Source: an uncultured Altererythrobacter sp. (GTDB lineage: Bacteria; Pseudomonadota; Alphaproteobacteria; Sphingomonadales; Sphingomonadaceae). From it: a stretch of 7,180 bases of DNA. Below, one piece after another: positions 5,150-7,180 of the stretch. Both the position numbers and the translations under genes were made by a program. Every line of letters starts with the position of its first letter. The stretch's first letter is position 1. The stretch spans positions 1 through 7,180 of the forward strand of contig CAMPGP010000109.1 in NCBI GenBank assembly GCA_946885545.1. The letters are read 5' to 3'. Below the pieces are notes generated by a model. It saw only the letters and a program-made list of their open reading frames with translations. It was not told the origin of the DNA and did not search any database.

Positions 5150-7131
5150 CACCCTGTCCTGGTCCACCGCCTGGCGCATCGCGCGGCGCGATCTCAACGC
5201 ACGTTTCAAGGGCCTTCGGCTGCTGCTGGTATGCCTGTTCCTCGGCACCGGAGCGCTGGCCGCGATCGGCACGCTGACCGGCGCGATCGAGGGCGAACTG
5301 GCCGACCGGGGGCAGATCCTGCTCGGCGGCGATCTCGAGGTCGAGGTCTGGCAGCGCGATCTGTCGCCTGAGGAAAAGGCTGCGCTCGGCGAATACGGGC
5401 GCCTGTCGGGTGGTACCCGGTTGCAGGCCATGGCCACCGCGGGCGAGAACGCCGCGCCGGTCGAGCTGAAGGCGGTGGACACCGCCTGGCCGCTCTACGG
5501 CACGCTTACACTGGCCGACGGGCGCACCGCGGGCGCGCCCGCGCCGGGCGAAGCGTGGCTGGCGCAGGGCGCGATCGACCGGCTCGACATCGAGGTCGGC
5601 GAGCGTTTCCGCATCGGCACGCAGGAGCTGGTCGCGGCGGGGATCATCGCCGACGAGCCCGATCGCCTGTCCGAAGGCTTCCAGCTCGGCCCCACCATCA
5701 TCGCCGACGTCGGCTTGCCGCAACGGGCGGGCCTGACCGCGCCGGGGTCGATGTACCAGAGCAAGTACCGCGTCGCGTTCACGCCCGACGCCGACCCCGA
5801 AACGGTCGAGGAAGCAATCGAAGCGCGCTTCCCGGAGGCCGGGCTCGACTTCCGCACGCGCGACCGCGCCTCTCCCGGCGCCGACCGCTTCGTCGGCCGC
5901 ATGGGCGAATTCCTGACGCTGGTCGGGCTCGCCGCCTTGGTGATCGCAGGAATCGGCATCGGCGGCGGTGTCACGTCCTACCTCGAAGCGCGCCGGACGA
6001 GCATCGCCACGCTGAAGGTGCTCGGCGCCACGAGCACCGACATCGCGCGCATCTACGCGCTCCAGATCGGCGCGGCGGCGATTGTCGGCAGCGTGCTCGG
6101 GCTGCTGGCGGGCCTGCTCGTCACGCCGATCCTCTCTGCCGCGCTGCAGGGCTTGCTGCCGGTCGAGGGCGGCTTCGTCTTCGCGCCCGGAGCGCTGCTG
6201 CTTGCGGCGGGATACGGCCTGTTGGTGGCGCTGGTCTTCGCAGCGACCCCGCTGCTGCGCGCGCGCCGCTTCCCGGCGATGGCGCTGATGCGCGCTCGGG
6301 TCACGCCGCTCACGCGCGATCGCACCGCGCTGCGCTGGGTCATGGGCGGATTGGCCGGAATCGTCGCGCTCGTGCTGCTGACCTCGAACGATCCGGCGCT
6401 AGCCGCGCTGTTCCTCCTCGGCGCGGCGATAACGCTGGGTCTGCTGGCGCTGCTCGGGCGAGGAATCGCGCGGGTCGCGTCGCGCCTTCCCCGCCCCGCG
6501 AATCCGCTGGTCCGCAACGCCCTCGCCAATCTCCATCGCCCCGGCTCCTCCACCGGCGCGCTGGTGACCGCGCTCGGCTTCGGCCTCTCGGCTTTCGTCC
6601 TGCTCGCAGGCATCCAGACCGCGATCGACGGCAATATCGAGCGGCGCGTGCCGCAGCAGGCGCCCGACTACTTCGTGCTCGACCTGCCGCGCGACCGGAT
6701 CGCCCAGTTCGAAACGCTGGTCGAGGACGAACAGCCCGCGGCCGCGATCCGCACGGTGCCCGCGCTGCGCGGTACCGTGATCGCCTACGGCCCGCGCGAT
6801 GCGATGACCCGCGTCGCCGATCTGGAGGAAATTCCTGACGGAGCCTGGGGCCTGCGCGGCGAGCGCGGACTGACCTATGCCGACAGCGTTCCACCCGGCA
6901 ACACCGTGATCGAGGGCGAATGGTGGGGCCCGATGTGGGCCGGCGAACCGCTTGTCTCGGTCGACGAGGAACTGGCGGAAGCAGCGGGAATCGCCGTCGG
7001 CGACTTCATCACCGTAGGCGTATTGGGTGTCGAGCGCACCGCACGGGTCGCCAACCTGCGGCGGATCGATTGGGAAAGCATGGGCTTCAACTACGTCTTC
7101 GTGTTCAGCCCCAACGTGCTCGCAGATGCAC
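5142..7131 (+). CDS. ybbP: FtsX/MacB-type ABC permease, YbbP-like (3'-truncated by contig end)
   Basis: The first 663 residues of a large inner-membrane permease; relatives are around 800-850, so the last transmembrane helices are missing. The start is GTG 5142, overlapping the ATPase stop by eight bases, and the first residues (SWSTAWRIARRDL) are the family's usual N-terminus. Hydrophobic segments are at about 24-48, 257-280, 306-330, 350-372, 399-417, 420-443 and 473-493. A periplasmic domain lies at about 50-250 and another begins after 495. Two FtsX-type cores are recognisable: EARRTSIATLKVLGATSTDI after the second helix, and NPLVRNALANLHR before the seventh. Translation is open without frameshift to 7130. 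Everything beyond 7131 is adapter, so the apparent continuation VSYTHLTLP is artificial. It probably works with the ATPase as an exporter or as a lipid-associated extraction machine; the substrate is unknown. Confidence 0.92.
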
Positions 7132-7180
7132 CTGTCTCTTATACACATCTGACGCTGCCGCGACTCCTTACGTGTAGATC
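7132..7180 (+). other. Illumina Nextera adapter read-through (not genomic)
   Basis: CTGTCTCTTATACACATCT at 7132-7150 is the 19-bp Tn5 mosaic end used in Nextera libraries. It is followed by GACGCTGCCG (7151-7160) and CGA (7161-7163), which is the Nextera i5-side sequence GACGCTGCCGACGA missing one A. Next comes the octamer CTCCTTAC (7164-7171), the reverse complement of the index GTAAGGAG (N505/S505 as I recall it), and GTGTAGATC (7172-7180), the beginning of the P5 tail. The order of all four parts is that of an untrimmed adapter, so the genome ends at 7131. Confidence 0.98.

Noticed and set aside
5555..6838. 427-codon plus-strand frame inside the permease
   Set aside because: The permease frame has continuous membrane helices and family motifs; this frame is Arg-rich noise. 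The permease itself is easy to overlook because it starts with GTG and has no stop in the window.
6399..7148. 249-codon minus-strand frame beginning MCIRDR
   Set aside because: Its start codon and first residues come from the Nextera adapter and the rest is antisense to the permease.
7132..7150. A natural Tn5/IS50-type transposon end
   Set aside because: The 19-bp mosaic end is followed directly by the synthetic i5 adapter, an index and the P5 start, which natural elements do not carry.

Overview
This GC-rich window (roughly two thirds G+C by eye) is tightly packed and reads like a chromosomal contig end from an alphaproteobacterium, most likely Sphingomonadales/Erythrobacteraceae. That placement is inferred from the style of the proteins (RecF signature CSTGEQKAM, small PspC protein, lipoprotein arylesterase) and from codon use. 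No rRNA, tRNA, CRISPR array, prophage or natural mobile element is visible.

Layout. (1) Positions 1-2031, plus strand: a tight operon. It holds the last five codons of an upstream gene whose ASGGW end matches YgcG-type TPM proteins, a membrane-anchored TPM-domain protein (22-696), an ADP-ribose-pyrophosphatase-like Nudix hydrolase (696-1235) and an NAD-type short-chain dehydrogenase (1237-2031). Junctions are 3 nt, a 1-nt overlap and 1 nt. (2) A strong hairpin (2032-2070) lies between convergent units and probably terminates both. (3) Positions 2066-2397, minus strand: a 39-aa hydrophobic small protein translationally coupled (ATGA) to a 71-aa PspC-domain membrane protein. (4) A 229-bp divergent intergenic region (2398-2626) with several short palindromes. 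(5) recF (2627-3709, plus). (6) A lipoprotein SGNH/GDSL esterase (3726-4412, minus), divergent across 47 bp from an ABC exporter pair: ATPase (GTG 4460-5149) and FtsX/MacB-type permease (GTG 5142, running off the end). Units 6 and 7 match the E. coli tesA / ybbA-ybbP arrangement.

(7) The last 49 bases (7132-7180) are not genome. They are Illumina Nextera adapter read-through: the 19-bp Tn5 mosaic end, the i5-side adapter with one base missing, an index-like octamer and the start of the P5 tail. The permease is therefore truncated by the assembly at 7131, and any ORF running through this tail is an artefact.

I found no clearly novel multi-gene system. The most useful observations are the adapter tail, the unreported 39-aa ORF coupled to pspC, the GNS-for-GDS change in the esterase, and the unusual loop in the Nudix box.
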